Notes: generated by a model not told the origin, from the letters alone. A DNA stretch of 64,000 nt from Lentisalinibacter orientalis (GCF_040706535.1 NZ_JAPDRJ010000001.1:1674001-1738000), one strand, 5' to 3'; counted from the first letter of the stretch, positions 7,894 through 16,060 are shown. A program made the numbers and translations.

Positions 7894-8727
7894 TCAATTC
7901 CCATCCGTCACGTAGGTCGCTCTGTTCTTCTCCCACCAGTGCGCCAAATTGGCCAACGCTTCCGACCGGGCTTCGCCTCTGGCGGCTTGCCCGAATTCTC
8001 CGATGTAGCCGGTATCAAGGCTCTCGATCATGTCCTCCAGGCTACGAATTGCGTGGTCCCGCATCCATTCCTCCGTAGCCGGATGGAGCGCAGACTCAAC
8101 GAGCACAGGTACAGCGGAAGGATCCTGGGTCTTGCTCAACGCCACGGCCGCCAGCGTCCTAATGGACCGGTTCCCATCTCGGATAAGCTCGACTAATCGC
8201 TCGTCGTTCTGGAGGCTCAAGAGAGGTGCGCCGCCTGCCAAGAATCCGAGTGCGTCGATTCGCAATTGCTGGTCGAGTGCGGCATCTGACGCGATAGCCA
8301 GTAAAGCATCAGCGGCACTTGCGCCACCGATCGTCCCTATTGCGCCAACAGCGAGCTGTCTTACCTCGTCGTCAGGATCAGCTTTCGCCGTGGCTTGCAG
8401 ATCAGGGACGGCAGACGTCGCGCGGAGATGGCCGAGGCCCTGGGCCACTGCCCCGCGGATAGACGCGTCAGAGTCTGTTAAAAGAGAGGTGAGCAGCCCA
8501 ACCTGAGCGGGATCGCCTTTCCGTGCCAGGGCGAGAATGACCAGGCGTCTCGTATTTGCATCGAGCGATGCGGTGATCGCCAAAGACGCCAAAGAACCAT
8601 CGTCGATCGCGATACCCTCAACTTGGAGTTCTTCCTCCGGGGTAGGGCCCCATTTCGCGGGACTGGCCTGAGTTGGCGTTTGAGAGAAAGCGAACAGAAG
8701 GGCTGTGCAAACGGACGCCAGGCGCAT
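7894..8727 (-). CDS. Exported HEAT-repeat protein
   Basis: This 277-residue protein begins with a signal peptide (MRLASVCTALLFAFSQTPTQ, cleavage likely after A-S). It continues as tandem HEAT-like helical repeats: LVILALARKGDPAQVGLLTS, then IRGAVAQGLGHLRATSAVPD, then VRQLAVGAIGTIGGASAADA, then IRTLAAVALSKTQDPSAVPV. It has no catalytic motif and probably acts as a periplasmic protein-binding scaffold. It stands convergent to an rhs fragment. Repeat proteins with signal peptides sometimes act as immunity factors against periplasm-acting effectors, but that is only a guess here. Confidence 0.75.
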   Translation of the reverse strand: MRLASVCTALLFAFSQTPTQASPAKWGPTPEEELQVEGIAIDDGSLASLAITASLDANTRRLVILALARKGDPAQVGLLTSLLTDSDASIRGAVAQGLGHLRATSAVPDLQATAKADPDDEVRQLAVGAIGTIGGASAADALLAIASDAALDQQLRIDALGFLAGGAPLLSLQNDERLVELIRDGNRSIRTLAAVALSKTQDPSAVPVLVESALHPATEEWMRDHAIRSLEDMIESLDTGYIGEFGQAARGEARSEALANLAHWWEKNRATYVTDGN

Positions 8728-8738
8728 GGCACGTTATC

Positions 8739-8945
8739 TCATTGAAGGTGATCCACCAGGAACGCTAGATCCGATCGCCCAGTCGTGTCAAAAAAATCGA
8801 GCGCAATGTCTCCTTTCCGCAGGAAAGCGACCATTTCGCGCATCTGAGGTATGATTTCCGGAGTCGACCCGAAGGCGACGATCGCGATTCGCACGAGTAG
8901 CTCGATCCGACTTCTCCGATGGACTTCCCAAGCCGCCGAGGCCAC
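8739..8945 (-). CDS. Small hypothetical protein upstream of the HEAT gene
   Basis: A 68-residue frame ends 11 bp before the HEAT-repeat gene on the same strand. It has a hydrophobic middle (IELLVRIAIVAFGSTPEIIP) followed by MREMVAFLRKGDIALDFFDT. The operon-like spacing favours a real gene or the tail of one. It overlaps the start of the opposite-strand gene at 8919 by 27 bp. I recognise no family. Confidence 0.35.
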   Translation of the reverse strand: MASAAWEVHRRSRIELLVRIAIVAFGSTPEIIPQMREMVAFLRKGDIALDFFDTTGRSDLAFLVDHLQ

Positions 8946-9329
8946 ACAGACCCGAGATTGAGTCGACGGGACCTGACCTACCTCATCATGACCTACGCAC
9001 GTGAAGAGAGTGGGTTCGGTGAGATAGTCTCAAGCCTTTCCGTCTGGAATTTCGACGAGGTCGACGTGCTTGCCATCCTTCGAGAACTGCTTGGCAGTAA
9101 AGACATTTTTATCTTCGAAGAAGTGGAAGGGGACGAGGTACGAAAATTCGATGATATAGAAGGCGGTAAAGCCATTGAACGGATTTTCAACAAGCATGAG
9201 TGGCTATGGCCGCAAGTCGGGCTCACTGACCGCGGATGGGAACGCTACCAGAAAGGCGATTTCGGCCTGACTCCCAAACGAGCGCAGTATCTGCTTTTCT
9301 CTGATCAAGCGAACCATAGATTCCGGTAG
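8919..9329 (+). CDS. Hypothetical protein, 136 aa
   Basis: The ATG-started frame encodes a soluble acidic protein: RDLTYLIMTYAREESGFGEI, then FDEVDVLAILRELLGSKDIF, then EWLWPQVGLTDRGWERYQKG. The final L-T-D-R-G-W-E-R-Y is the kind of segment that ends small winged-helix-like hypothetical proteins. The first 15 residues look atypical, so the N-terminus may have been replaced during rearrangement. No function can be assigned. It lies in the immunity-rich accessory block. Confidence 0.5.
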   Translation: MDFPSRRGHTDPRLSRRDLTYLIMTYAREESGFGEIVSSLSVWNFDEVDVLAILRELLGSKDIFIFEEVEGDEVRKFDDIEGGKAIERIFNKHEWLWPQVGLTDRGWERYQKGDFGLTPKRAQYLLFSDQANHRFR

Positions 9330-9525
9330 TGGCCGATTCCCGACTGTTTGAGGGTAGATATCCGCGAGCGGAGTCGGTCTGCTTCCACCCTAATTCCGGA
9401 CCTTTCGACTCGCGACGCCGGACGGCTAAGCCGGCCGAAGTATTGTCGAAGATTTGGTCGAACCGATGCAGTCAGTGGCTGACGGACATTGAGCCCGCCG
9501 CTGAAGATTCCGTGAACATCAAGAA

Positions 9526-10206
9526 ATGAAAGCATTTATCTTGTTTATCGTCCTGGCTGGCGTATGCAGCACTGTAGCGGCGGCGCCTACCTTTGCGGAA
9601 CTCTGTGATGCTGCGGAAGAGAGAGCGAAAGCAGGCGACGCACAGGCCCAACTTGAGCTAGCGATGTGCTACCTGAAGGGAACCGGCCGTACAAGGGACG
9701 TCGACATTGCAGAGCGCTGGCTGGAAAAAAGTGCGTCTACCGGCCTCCCAGCTGCGCAAACAAGTCTGGCGGCCCTGATCTTGTTGGAGAAGCAAGAGTC
9801 GGCCCGGTTCGACGAGGCACTGACTTTACTCAAGGCGGCTGTCGCGGAGGACTATGGCACGGCAGGGTTGATCTTGGGGCTGGCGAATCTCAATGGGCTC
9901 GGTACCACATCCTCCAAAGAGTGTGGCCTTCGCTGGTTGCGGTTCGCCGCCGAAAGGGGAGACAGACTCGCCAATTTTATTCTGTTTGCGGCCCATTGGT
10001 TCGGGCTTTTGGATGTTGAGAAGAACGCCGAGATGGCAGAGGAGTACTGGACTTTCTACGCGTTCTACTATCGGCACTACCCCGAATTTCTGGTCGAGCG
10101 CGCCAATCACCTGCCGCGCGATCGAATATTGTCGGAGTTCGTTTTCGATGAGAATGAACTCCGGCAGATAGCGAACGAAATCGTGCGACGAACGGAAGAG
10201 ATGTAA
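9526..10206 (+). CDS. Exported Sel1-repeat protein
   Basis: This 226-residue protein has a clear signal peptide (MKAFILFIVLAGVCSTVAAA). Sel1-like repeats follow: AQAQLELAMCYLKGTGRTRD and AERWLEKSASTGLPAAQTSL, a degenerate third repeat, and GLANLNGLGTTSSKECGLRW then LRFAAERGDRLANFILFAAH. Sel1 repeats bind proteins. Exported Sel1 proteins are known as scaffolds and, beside type VI lipase effectors, as immunity proteins. No effector gene is adjacent, so the role stays open. Repeat copy B begins 69 bp downstream. Confidence 0.8.
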   Translation: MKAFILFIVLAGVCSTVAAAPTFAELCDAAEERAKAGDAQAQLELAMCYLKGTGRTRDVDIAERWLEKSASTGLPAAQTSLAALILLEKQESARFDEALTLLKAAVAEDYGTAGLILGLANLNGLGTTSSKECGLRWLRFAAERGDRLANFILFAAHWFGLLDVEKNAEMAEEYWTFYAFYYRHYPEFLVERANHLPRDRILSEFVFDENELRQIANEIVRRTEEM

Positions 10207-10274
10207 CGTGCTGGTAACCCGGATTTCGGGTCAGGAGATTGCCCGGCCCAGTTCCTTCTTCGATACCCCTAACT

Positions 10275-10434
10275 GTTGGATTGCACAGAATACTGAGCCG
10301 AATTCACCGAATATTTGCATCGTCGATGGACCTGGATGGCTCGCCAACTAGACGTTCTGCCTCAGTCGCTTGGAACAGATGATCCGGGTGCAGACTCAAT
10401 GCAAATCGCGCGTCAGGCTTCTGTACAAATCATT
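10275..10434 (+). repeat. 160-bp palindromic repeat, copy B
   Basis: Second direct copy, GTTGGATTGC to ACAAATCATT, with the same length and order of paired blocks as copy A. It separates the Sel1 gene from the ParDE operon, whose operator starts 26 bp after the repeat ends. Confidence 0.9.
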
Positions 10435-10459
10435 AAACAGCGAGGTTTTGATCTATTAG

Positions 10460-10490
10460 TTGGTGCAATTATGGTGTAATATTGCACCAA
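10460..10490. promoter_or_regulatory. ParD operator and promoter
   Basis: TTGGTGCAAT and ATTGCACCAA form a perfect 10-bp inverted repeat separated by 11 bp, 24 bp upstream of parD. A TAATAT candidate -10 box (10477-10482) lies inside it, so binding would block RNA polymerase. ParD antitoxins are known to repress such sites. Confidence 0.7.
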
Positions 10491-10513
10491 ATTGGAAGGA
10501 CTGAGGGACAGCG

Positions 10514-10756
10514 ATGTCGAGACAGAGTATTTCATTTACCAACCCGAACTCCGAGTGGCTCGATAGAAAGGTGAACATCGAGCAGGAATACAAGAGCAAC
10601 AGCGAAGCCGTGAATGATCTCATCCGCAAAGCTCGGGAGATCGAAGGGATTCGTGCCCGACTGATCCAGGCTGAGCAAAGCGGCTTCACGGAAATGACCC
10701 GCGACGAGATACGCGCCGAAATAAGGGAAGAGTTGCGGCGCAATGGCGAACTATAG
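10514..10756 (+). CDS. parD: ParD-type antitoxin
   Basis: This 80-residue ribbon-helix-helix protein (MSRQSISFTNPNSEWLDRKV, then NSEAVNDLIRKAREIE) has a flexible charged tail (RDEIRAEIREELRRNGEL). The beta strand S-I-S-F-T inserts into operator DNA, and the tail wraps the ParE toxin. Length and pattern match the ParD/CopG family. It overlaps the toxin gene by 14 bp and is preceded by a perfect operator palindrome. Confidence 0.9.
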   Translation: MSRQSISFTNPNSEWLDRKVNIEQEYKSNSEAVNDLIRKAREIEGIRARLIQAEQSGFTEMTRDEIRAEIREELRRNGEL

Positions 10757-11030
10757 GATTAATGAAGACGCGAAAGCAGATTTGCAGCGAATCTACCGAC
10801 GCGGCGTCCTTGAGTTTGGCGAGGAGCAGGCTGATCGATATTTTGATGCGTTTTTCGAGCGCTTCGACGAGCTTGCGGTGCAGCCATACCAGTACCAGGC
10901 CGTTGACGAAATTCGCAGCGGTTACCGACGTAGTGTCTGCGGCGTCGACAGCATCTATTACCGCATCGTTGGCAGTACAGTCGAGATCATGAGGATTCTG
11001 GGCCAGCAAGATATCGATGACTGGCTTTGA
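10743..11030 (+). CDS. parE: ParE-type toxin
   Basis: This 95-residue RelE/ParE-superfamily protein reads YRINEDAKADLQRIYRRGVL, then ADRYFDAFFERFDELAVQPY, then VDEIRSGYRRSVCGVDSIYY, ending ILGQQDIDDWL. These are the standard helix hairpin and beta sheet of ParE, which poisons DNA gyrase. Its last 50 codons and everything downstream through a tRNA 3' end are duplicated at 15619, showing that this segment took part in a recombination event. Confidence 0.92.
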   Translation: MANYRINEDAKADLQRIYRRGVLEFGEEQADRYFDAFFERFDELAVQPYQYQAVDEIRSGYRRSVCGVDSIYYRIVGSTVEIMRILGQQDIDDWL

Positions 11031-11186
11031 AGGAGACAAGAGCTGTTGGAATGACCACCTGGGCGTTTCCGACAAAATTCCGACATCAGCTGTGCAGGGT
11101 CGTGCAAGGTACTGAAATCTGGTCAACGGGCGCCGTCTTTCAGGCGTGATTTTTCAAGTACTTACAATAGCTTAGGTAGCTACGAA

Positions 11187-11224
11187 CCAGGCGGTCGGGA
11201 GTTCGAATCTCTCCGGGCGCGCCA
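11187..11224 (+). repeat. tRNA-Arg 3' end, attachment-site copy 1
   Basis: CAGGCGGTCGGGAGTTCGAA followed by TCTCTCCGGGCGCGCCA matches the anticodon-stem-to-CCA part of a gammaproteobacterial tRNA-Arg: intact T-arm, acceptor 3' strand and encoded CCA. The 5' half of the tRNA is absent. Such 3' fragments are left by integrases that use tRNA genes as attachment sites. Two more copies lie at 15925 and 18090. Confidence 0.8.
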
Positions 11225-11243
11225 ACTTTTCGCAATTAGATCA

Positions 11244-11279
11244 AGCGGTTAGTGCTCAGGCGCTAGCCGCTTTTTTTTT
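11244..11279 (+). terminator. Terminator attached to tRNA-Arg copy 1
   Basis: AGCGGTTAGTGC and GCGCTAGCCGCT form a 12-bp stem with a TCAG loop followed by nine T residues. The same hairpin follows all three tRNA copies, as expected if it travelled with the tRNA end. Confidence 0.85.
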
Positions 11280-11392
11280 CAGAACGAGCAGTGCGGGAGC
11301 CTTGCGTGACCCCTGCCCAACCTGTGCCTACCATTTAATCGTCCGCACTGAATTTGCTGGATTTTTTCCAGCCCGCTGTTTAGCTTTCGCTG

Positions 11393-12415
11393 ATGACTAA
11401 ATGGCTCTCCGTATTCCTGAATTCCTTCGTTTCATTGTTTCGGTCCCGTCGTGACCTGGCATTAGAGAACCTGCTGTTGCGGCAGCAACTGGCGGTCTTG
11501 AAAGAGAAGAGCGCTCGGCCTCGGCTATCGGCGGCCGATCGGTCGTTCTGGATGCTGGTCTCGAAGTTGTGTCGCGGGTGGCGAGGTGCGCTCTACATCG
11601 TCAAACCGGAAACTGTGATTCGTTGGCACCGGGAAGGCTTTCGGCGCTACTGGGCCCGGAAATGCCGGCGCAAGGGCAGGCCGGTACTCGATCCCGCGAT
11701 CAGGGCGCTGATCAGACGAATTAGCCGGGTCAATCCACTGTGGGGTGCCCCGAGAATCCACGGTGAACTGTTGAAGCTCGGCATCGAGATATCCCAGACA
11801 ACTGTTGCCAAGTACATGACCAGGAACAGAAAGCCGCCGTCGCAAAGCTGGCGAGTGTTCCTCGAAAATCATTTCAGCGACATCATCGCCACCGATTTCT
11901 TCACGGTGCCGACTGCGACGTTTCGCGTACTGTTTGTACTGGTGGTTCTCAGCCACAATCGACGAGAGATTCTGCATACCAATGTGACGGAATCACCGAC
12001 AGCCGAGTGGACCGCACGCCAAGTGATCGAAGCCATTGGTCTCGACGAGGCAGCCAAGTACCTGGTCCGCGATCAGGACGGCAAATTCGGCGAGAAATTC
12101 AGCCGGCAAGTCGCATCCGCTGGTTTGACGGAAGTTCTGACAGCGCCAGCGTCGCCCTGGCAGAACGCGTACGCCGAGCGGGTCATCGGCACGATTCGGC
12201 GCGAGTGCTTGGACCATATGATCATTCTGGGCGAGCAGCATTTGCGAAGAACCGTCAAACGGTATGCCGCCTATTACAACGGGGTGCGTACGCACCTGTC
12301 ACTGGAGAAGGACTCACCGCAGGGGCGGCTGGTTCAGCTCCCAGGTGAGGGGGCTATTCGTTCGCGCCCGCATTTTGGCGGCTTGCACCATGAGTACCTG
12401 CGGCAAGCGGCATAG
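11393..12415 (+). mobile_element. DDE integrase-core transposase
   Basis: This 340-residue protein has an N-terminal helical part (ALENLLLRQQLAVLKEKSAR), a helix-turn-helix region around GAPRIHGELLKLGIEISQTT, and the rve fold. I read the catalytic residues as D in HFSDIIATDFFTVPT, D in YLVRDQDGKFG, and E in PWQNAYAERVIGTIRRECLD. This is the IS3/IS481-like group often annotated as integrase core. The frame is intact. I could not find convincing terminal inverted repeats, so element ends are unknown. It sits just after tRNA scar 1, inside the island. Confidence 0.82.
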
Positions 12416-12436
12416 TCGAACAAACGTCAGACACGA

Positions 12437-12730
12437 TCAGGCGGCCAGCGTCCGCTGGACGAACTGGGGATCCGCCTTGATCATGCGTAAAAAATTGGCT
12501 GCCGCTGCGTCGGGTTTTCGTTTGCCTTGCTCCCAACCTTTGAGCGTATCAAGGCTCAGGCGAAAGGTGCTTGCAAATTCAGACTGAGACATGCCGACGC
12601 TGGCCCGAATTGCCTTGATTTCAGCAGGCTTTAAAACGACATAGACCACCTTCGGCGCCTTCGTGCCCCTGACTATCTCTACCGCCTCTTTCAGGTTAGC
12701 GTTGAGCTCTTTGAAAAGCTTGTCGTCCAT
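12437..12730 (-). CDS. higA: HigA/NadS-type antitoxin
   Basis: Starting at ATG 12730, the 97-residue product reads MDDKLFKELNANLKEAVEIV, then a strand, then an XRE-type helix-turn-helix: LKPAEIKAIRASVGMSQSEF, then ASTFRLSLDTLKGWEQGKRK. This is the NadS/HigA layout of antitoxins encoded after a HigB toxin. It lies 10 bp downstream of the toxin gene on the same strand. It is predicted to bind the toxin and repress the operon. Confidence 0.85.
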   Translation of the reverse strand: MDDKLFKELNANLKEAVEIVRGTKAPKVVYVVLKPAEIKAIRASVGMSQSEFASTFRLSLDTLKGWEQGKRKPDAAAANFLRMIKADPQFVQRTLAA

Positions 12731-12740
12731 CGTTCGGCTC

Positions 12741-13070
12741 CTAAGAAAACTCGTCAATGACGATGTTGACGTGTTTCTTGAGTTGCGCTTTTTGCGCATT
12801 GGTCAAGTTATCCTGATCGGCTTTCGCATAAATCAGCAGCAAGAGAATCGGCTTGGTGTCATCGTGATAGTAGTAGATCACACGGGCACCACCGCTCTTG
12901 CCTTTACCGGGCCGCGCAAAGCGTAGCTTTCGCAATCCTCCGGTACCCTGGATGATTCTCCCGGCTTTAGGGCGCCTGGCCAGGAATTCCAGCAGGTCGT
13001 CAAAGCCGGCTTTGCCAAGCAGTTTCCGGGCCTTTTCCTCGAAAGTGCCGATCGGGACGAGGGTCTGCAT
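12741..13070 (-). CDS. higB: HigB/RelE-type toxin
   Basis: This 109-residue protein (FDDLLEFLARRPKAGRIIQG, then LRKLRFARPGKGKSGGARVI, then YYYHDDTKPILLLLIYAKAD, then NLTNAQKAQLKK) matches the RelE/HigB-2 mRNA interferase family. The conserved R-K-L-R, G-x-x-G-G-x-R-V-I-Y and L-L-I-Y-x-K motifs are all present. The toxin gene comes first and the antitoxin second, as in higBA operons. The promoter should lie in the 130-bp gap before the divergent gene at 13204. Confidence 0.88.
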   Translation of the reverse strand: MQTLVPIGTFEEKARKLLGKAGFDDLLEFLARRPKAGRIIQGTGGLRKLRFARPGKGKSGGARVIYYYHDDTKPILLLLIYAKADQDNLTNAQKAQLKKHVNIVIDEFS

Positions 13071-13203
13071 CAGCTATGACCCAATGAATCACAATGTAGT
13101 TCAATGAACCCCAAAGGTCAATCCCCCTGCCGATTCGGGTCTTGATCGCATAATATTGTGATTATCAATGAATAATGGCTCATGATGAGAGGTTGAAAAC
13201 CCT

Positions 13204-13554
13204 GTGGAAAGGTCTGTTTTTCGGTTTCGAGTCGAGCTGCGCGACATCGCACCTCCTATCTGGCGTGAAATAGAAGTGCCCGGCGACTACTCCTTCTGGG
13301 ATCTGCACGTCGCCATTCAGGATGCCATGGGATGGCTCGATTACCATCTGCACGCGTTTCTTTCGACTGACTGCGAGAGCGGTAACGGCGATTGGGAGAT
13401 AGGAATACCAATCGACGATGATCTGTCGACCGGTCGAGAGATGTTCGCAAGCTGGCAGGTGCCTGTCGTGGAGCATTTTCAGAGTGCCGGCGACAGAATG
13501 GTCTACCTGTATGACTTTGGTGACGATTGGGTGTTGAATTGCGCCGAATACTGA
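13204..13554 (+). pseudogene. pRiA4b ORF-3-like protein, truncated
   Basis: The GTG-started frame reads VFRFRVELRDIAPPIWREIE, then YSFWDLHVAIQDAMGWLDYH, then MVYLYDFGDDW, which is the N-terminal half of the plasmid pRiA4b ORF-3 family. Exactly after the conserved YDFGDDW motif the DNA becomes repeat copy C, and the frame ends seven codons later. Family members usually continue for another 60 or more residues, so this copy is truncated. The family function is unknown. Confidence 0.8.
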
Positions 13555-13692
13555 GCCGAACTCACCGAATATTTGCATCGTGGATTGACCCGGATGGCTC
13601 GCCAACTAGACGTTCTGCCTCAGTCGCTTGGAGCAGATGATCCGGGCGAAGACTCAATGCAAATCGCGGGTCAGTTTTCTGTACAAATCAAT
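13533..13692 (+). repeat. 160-bp palindromic repeat, copy C
   Basis: Third direct copy, GTTGAATTGC to ACAAATCAAT, again 160 bp. Its left edge truncates the pRiA4b-like gene. Its right side leads into the control region of the fic gene. Confidence 0.9.
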
Positions 13693-13770
13693 GATCTTGG
13701 GGATCCAAGAAGGTGTGGAATGGCTTCGTGCACGATCTCGTTGAGGTTTGAGATACTCGGCTAAGGAACA

Positions 13771-13858
13771 TTTTTCACAAAAAAAGCGCTATTGGAATCA
13801 ATTTTCATGTGATAGGCTCGTTTTTCACGATAGGAGAACAATAGAAACCGCTTTTCAC
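13771..13858. promoter_or_regulatory. Four helically phased TTTTCAY motifs upstream of fic
   Basis: TTTTCAC occurs at 13772, 13822 and 13852, and TTTTCAT at 13802. The spacings are 30, 20 and 30 bp, all multiples of about one helical turn pair, so all four lie on one DNA face just before the fic start. This looks like an array of binding sites for a repressor or activator. The partner is unknown. Confidence 0.5.
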
Positions 13859-13876
13859 AGGAAAAGAACAAAATTC

Positions 13877-15421
13877 ATGGCGTCAGCGTCTCACCAGATT
13901 CCGGCACAAACGGTTCGCGCCTTTCGCGATAGCTACTTGCCGGAAGGCGTCGTGCTGGCTGGCTACAGCGCGCTTATCAATGCCTATGATCTTCAGGTTC
14001 CAACGCCGCTCAAACTTGCGGCGATCGGAAAAAAGCACAAAATCCTGACACACGAGCAATGGACGCTCTACACGCCACGCCATGAGCCCGACGAATCTTT
14101 AGCCGGTCATCTGATCTTCGCCCTCAAATACGAGGGACTCGATCTCGGGCTCCTTAAAGCCCTGTTCCTCGAAATCGGCGCGCAGCCCGTCGAAGATATC
14201 GTTCGCGAAACGCCCTCCGGAAGCTACGCTCGCCGCTTGTGGTTCCTCTATGAATGGCTCCTCGAGACCCGTCTTGACCTGCCGGATGCCGCCCAGGGGC
14301 GCTATACCCCCATCGTTGACCCAGCTCTTCAATGGGCTATACCCGGCCACAACTCGCCGCGGCACCGCGTCAAGAACAACCTTCCAGGCACACCGGCGTT
14401 TTGTCCCTTGGTCTTTCGCACGGAAGCGCTCAACGAGTTTGTTGCCTCTGACTTAAAAGCCAAAGCCCGACAAAGTATCGCCGAGCTGCCGAAAGACCTG
14501 ATCACTCGAACTGCGGCCTTCCTCCTCCTGAAGGACTCGAAATCAAGCTATGCCATAGAAGGGGAGGCGCCGCCCCAAACACGCATCCAGCGTTGGGCAA
14601 AAATTATTGGCGAAGCCGGCCGCCAACCCATCACCGTTGATGAGCTCATCCGGCTGCAACACATCGTCATTGGCGATGCCCGGTTCGTCTATATCGGGCT
14701 TCGCACAGAGGACGGCTTTGTCGGAGAACATGACCGCACGACGCAAGCCCCTATACCTGACCACATCAGCGCCAAACCGGAGGATCTGGAAGAACTGATG
14801 GAAGGGCTCGTGCACTTCGATCAGCACATTGCCCCTGACCTGGATCCTGTTATTGCCGCTGCTGTTCTGGCTTTCGCCTTCGTTTATATCCACCCCTTCC
14901 AGGACGGAAACGGGCGAATTCATCGCTACCTTATCCACCATGTCCTTGCCCAACGCGGCTTCAACCCGCCGGATATGCCTTTTCCCATTTCCTCCGCAAT
15001 CCTGGATAACCTCTCCACCTACCGGGAGACCCTGGAAAGCTACTCAACCCGCGCGCTGCCATGCATTGAGTGGCGACCGACACGAAAGAACAATGTCGAA
15101 GTGCTCAATGACACCGCGGATCTCTACCGGTTCTTTGATGCCACCCCGCATGCACACTTCCTCTATCAGTGTGTCCAACAGACCATCGAGCAGGACATCC
15201 CCGAAGAAGCCCAATTTCTGCAATGCCATGACGCCTTTCGGCGGCAGATCCTCGATATCGTCGACATGCCTGACCGGACCGTCGAGCTTCTCTTCAACTT
15301 CCTGCACCAGAACAACGGCACCCTCTCGAAGCGAGCGCGCACCAAGGAGTTTGCCAAGCTCACCGAGGATGAAGCGCAGCGCATCCAGGCCATCTATGCC
15401 GATCTGTTCGACCTGGCATAG
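13877..15421 (+). CDS. Fic-domain protein, probable AMPylator
   Basis: I chose the ATG at 13877; an in-frame TTG at 13748 would add 43 residues translated from the motif-rich control region. The 514-residue protein has an N-terminal helical region, an inhibitory-helix motif SSYAIEGE (residues 223-230, S/T-x-x-x-E-G), a flap near 280-295, and the full catalytic motif HPFQDGNGRIHR (339-350). A C-terminal helical and winged-helix-like part follows. Fic enzymes transfer AMP from ATP to target hydroxyls. The N-terminal inhibitory motif marks a class II type that controls itself. It stands between repeat copies C and D with no separate antitoxin gene. Confidence 0.9.
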   Translation: MASASHQIPAQTVRAFRDSYLPEGVVLAGYSALINAYDLQVPTPLKLAAIGKKHKILTHEQWTLYTPRHEPDESLAGHLIFALKYEGLDLGLLKALFLEIGAQPVEDIVRETPSGSYARRLWFLYEWLLETRLDLPDAAQGRYTPIVDPALQWAIPGHNSPRHRVKNNLPGTPAFCPLVFRTEALNEFVASDLKAKARQSIAELPKDLITRTAAFLLLKDSKSSYAIEGEAPPQTRIQRWAKIIGEAGRQPITVDELIRLQHIVIGDARFVYIGLRTEDGFVGEHDRTTQAPIPDHISAKPEDLEELMEGLVHFDQHIAPDLDPVIAAAVLAFAFVYIHPFQDGNGRIHRYLIHHVLAQRGFNPPDMPFPISSAILDNLSTYRETLESYSTRALPCIEWRPTRKNNVEVLNDTADLYRFFDATPHAHFLYQCVQQTIEQDIPEEAQFLQCHDAFRRQILDIVDMPDRTVELLFNFLHQNNGTLSKRARTKEFAKLTEDEAQRIQAIYADLFDLA

Positions 15422-15459
15422 ACCAGTGCCCGTGGTGATACCTCGTCACTGATCAGCCG

Positions 15460-15618
15460 GTTGAATTGCGCCGAATATTGAGCCGAACTCACCGAATATT
15501 GCATCGTCGATGGACCTGGATGGCTCGCCAACTAGACGTTCTGCCTCAGTCGCTTGGAACAGATGATCCGGGTGAAGACTCAATGCAAATCGCGGGTCAG
15601 GCTTCTGTACAAATCAAT
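15460..15618 (+). repeat. 160-bp palindromic repeat, copy D
   Basis: Fourth direct copy, 159 bp because one T is lost in the ATTTGCAT block. It begins 38 bp after fic and its right end joins directly to the middle of a duplicated parE gene, so the 5' part of that parE is missing exactly at the repeat edge. Confidence 0.9.
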
Positions 15619-15767
15619 AGCCATACCAGTACCAGGCCGTTGATGAAATGCGCAGCGGTTACCGACGTAGTGTCTGCGGCGTCGACAGCATTTATTACCG
15701 CATCGTTGGCAGTACAGTCGAGATCATGAGGATTCTGGACCAGCAAGATATCGATGATTGGCTTTGA
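15619..15767 (+). pseudogene. parE 3' fragment, duplicated
   Basis: From 15619 the sequence follows the 3' half of parE (10882-11030) without gaps, and its frame ends QQDIDDWL as in the original. Only a few substitutions separate the copies (for example ATT to ATG). It has no start and no parD. The duplication continues downstream through the tRNA-Arg scar and terminator. Confidence 0.9.
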
Positions 15768-15924
15768 AGGAGACAAGAGCTGTTGGACTGACCACCTGGG
15801 CGTTTCCGACAAGTTTCCGACATCAGCTGTGCAGAGTCGTGCAAAGTACTGAAATCTGGTCAACGGGCGCCGTCTTTCAGGCGTGATTTGTCAAGTACTT
15901 ACAATAGTTTAGGTAGCCACGAAC

Positions 15925-16043
15925 CGGGCGGTCGGGAGTTCGAGCCGAGCACGGCGCGGCCGTGCGACAGACAGCGGAGCACAGCGATGCTGCCCAACGG
16001 GTGAGCTGGCGAAGCCAGCGAATCAATGTCTCCGGGCGCGCCA
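15925..16043 (+). repeat. tRNA-Arg 3' end, copy 2, with T-loop insertion
   Basis: The tRNA fragment CGGGCGGTCGGGAGTTCGAG (15925-15944) is interrupted in the T-loop by about 83 bp and resumes at 16028 with GTCTCCGGGCGCGCCA. The last 30 bp of the insert, containing the small hairpin GCTGGCGAAGCCAGC, are the same sequence that interrupts copy 3. The left flank matches copy 1 because of the parE-tRNA duplication. Confidence 0.75.
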
Positions 16044-16060
16044 CATTCGCAATCAGAGCT

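Noticed and set aside
13748..13876. Extended N-terminus of the Fic protein from TTG
   Set aside because: The extra residues are translated from the TTTTCAY motif array and do not look like protein sequence.
6788..15618. Integron attC sites and cassette array
   Set aside because: The repeats begin with GTTGAAT, which fits the GTTRRRY core, but this core lies at the wrong end of the hairpin. The other end lacks RYYYAAC, gene directions are mixed, and no integron integrase is present.
6788..15618. CRISPR array
   Set aside because: Only four copies, 160 bp long, separated by kilobases with genes.
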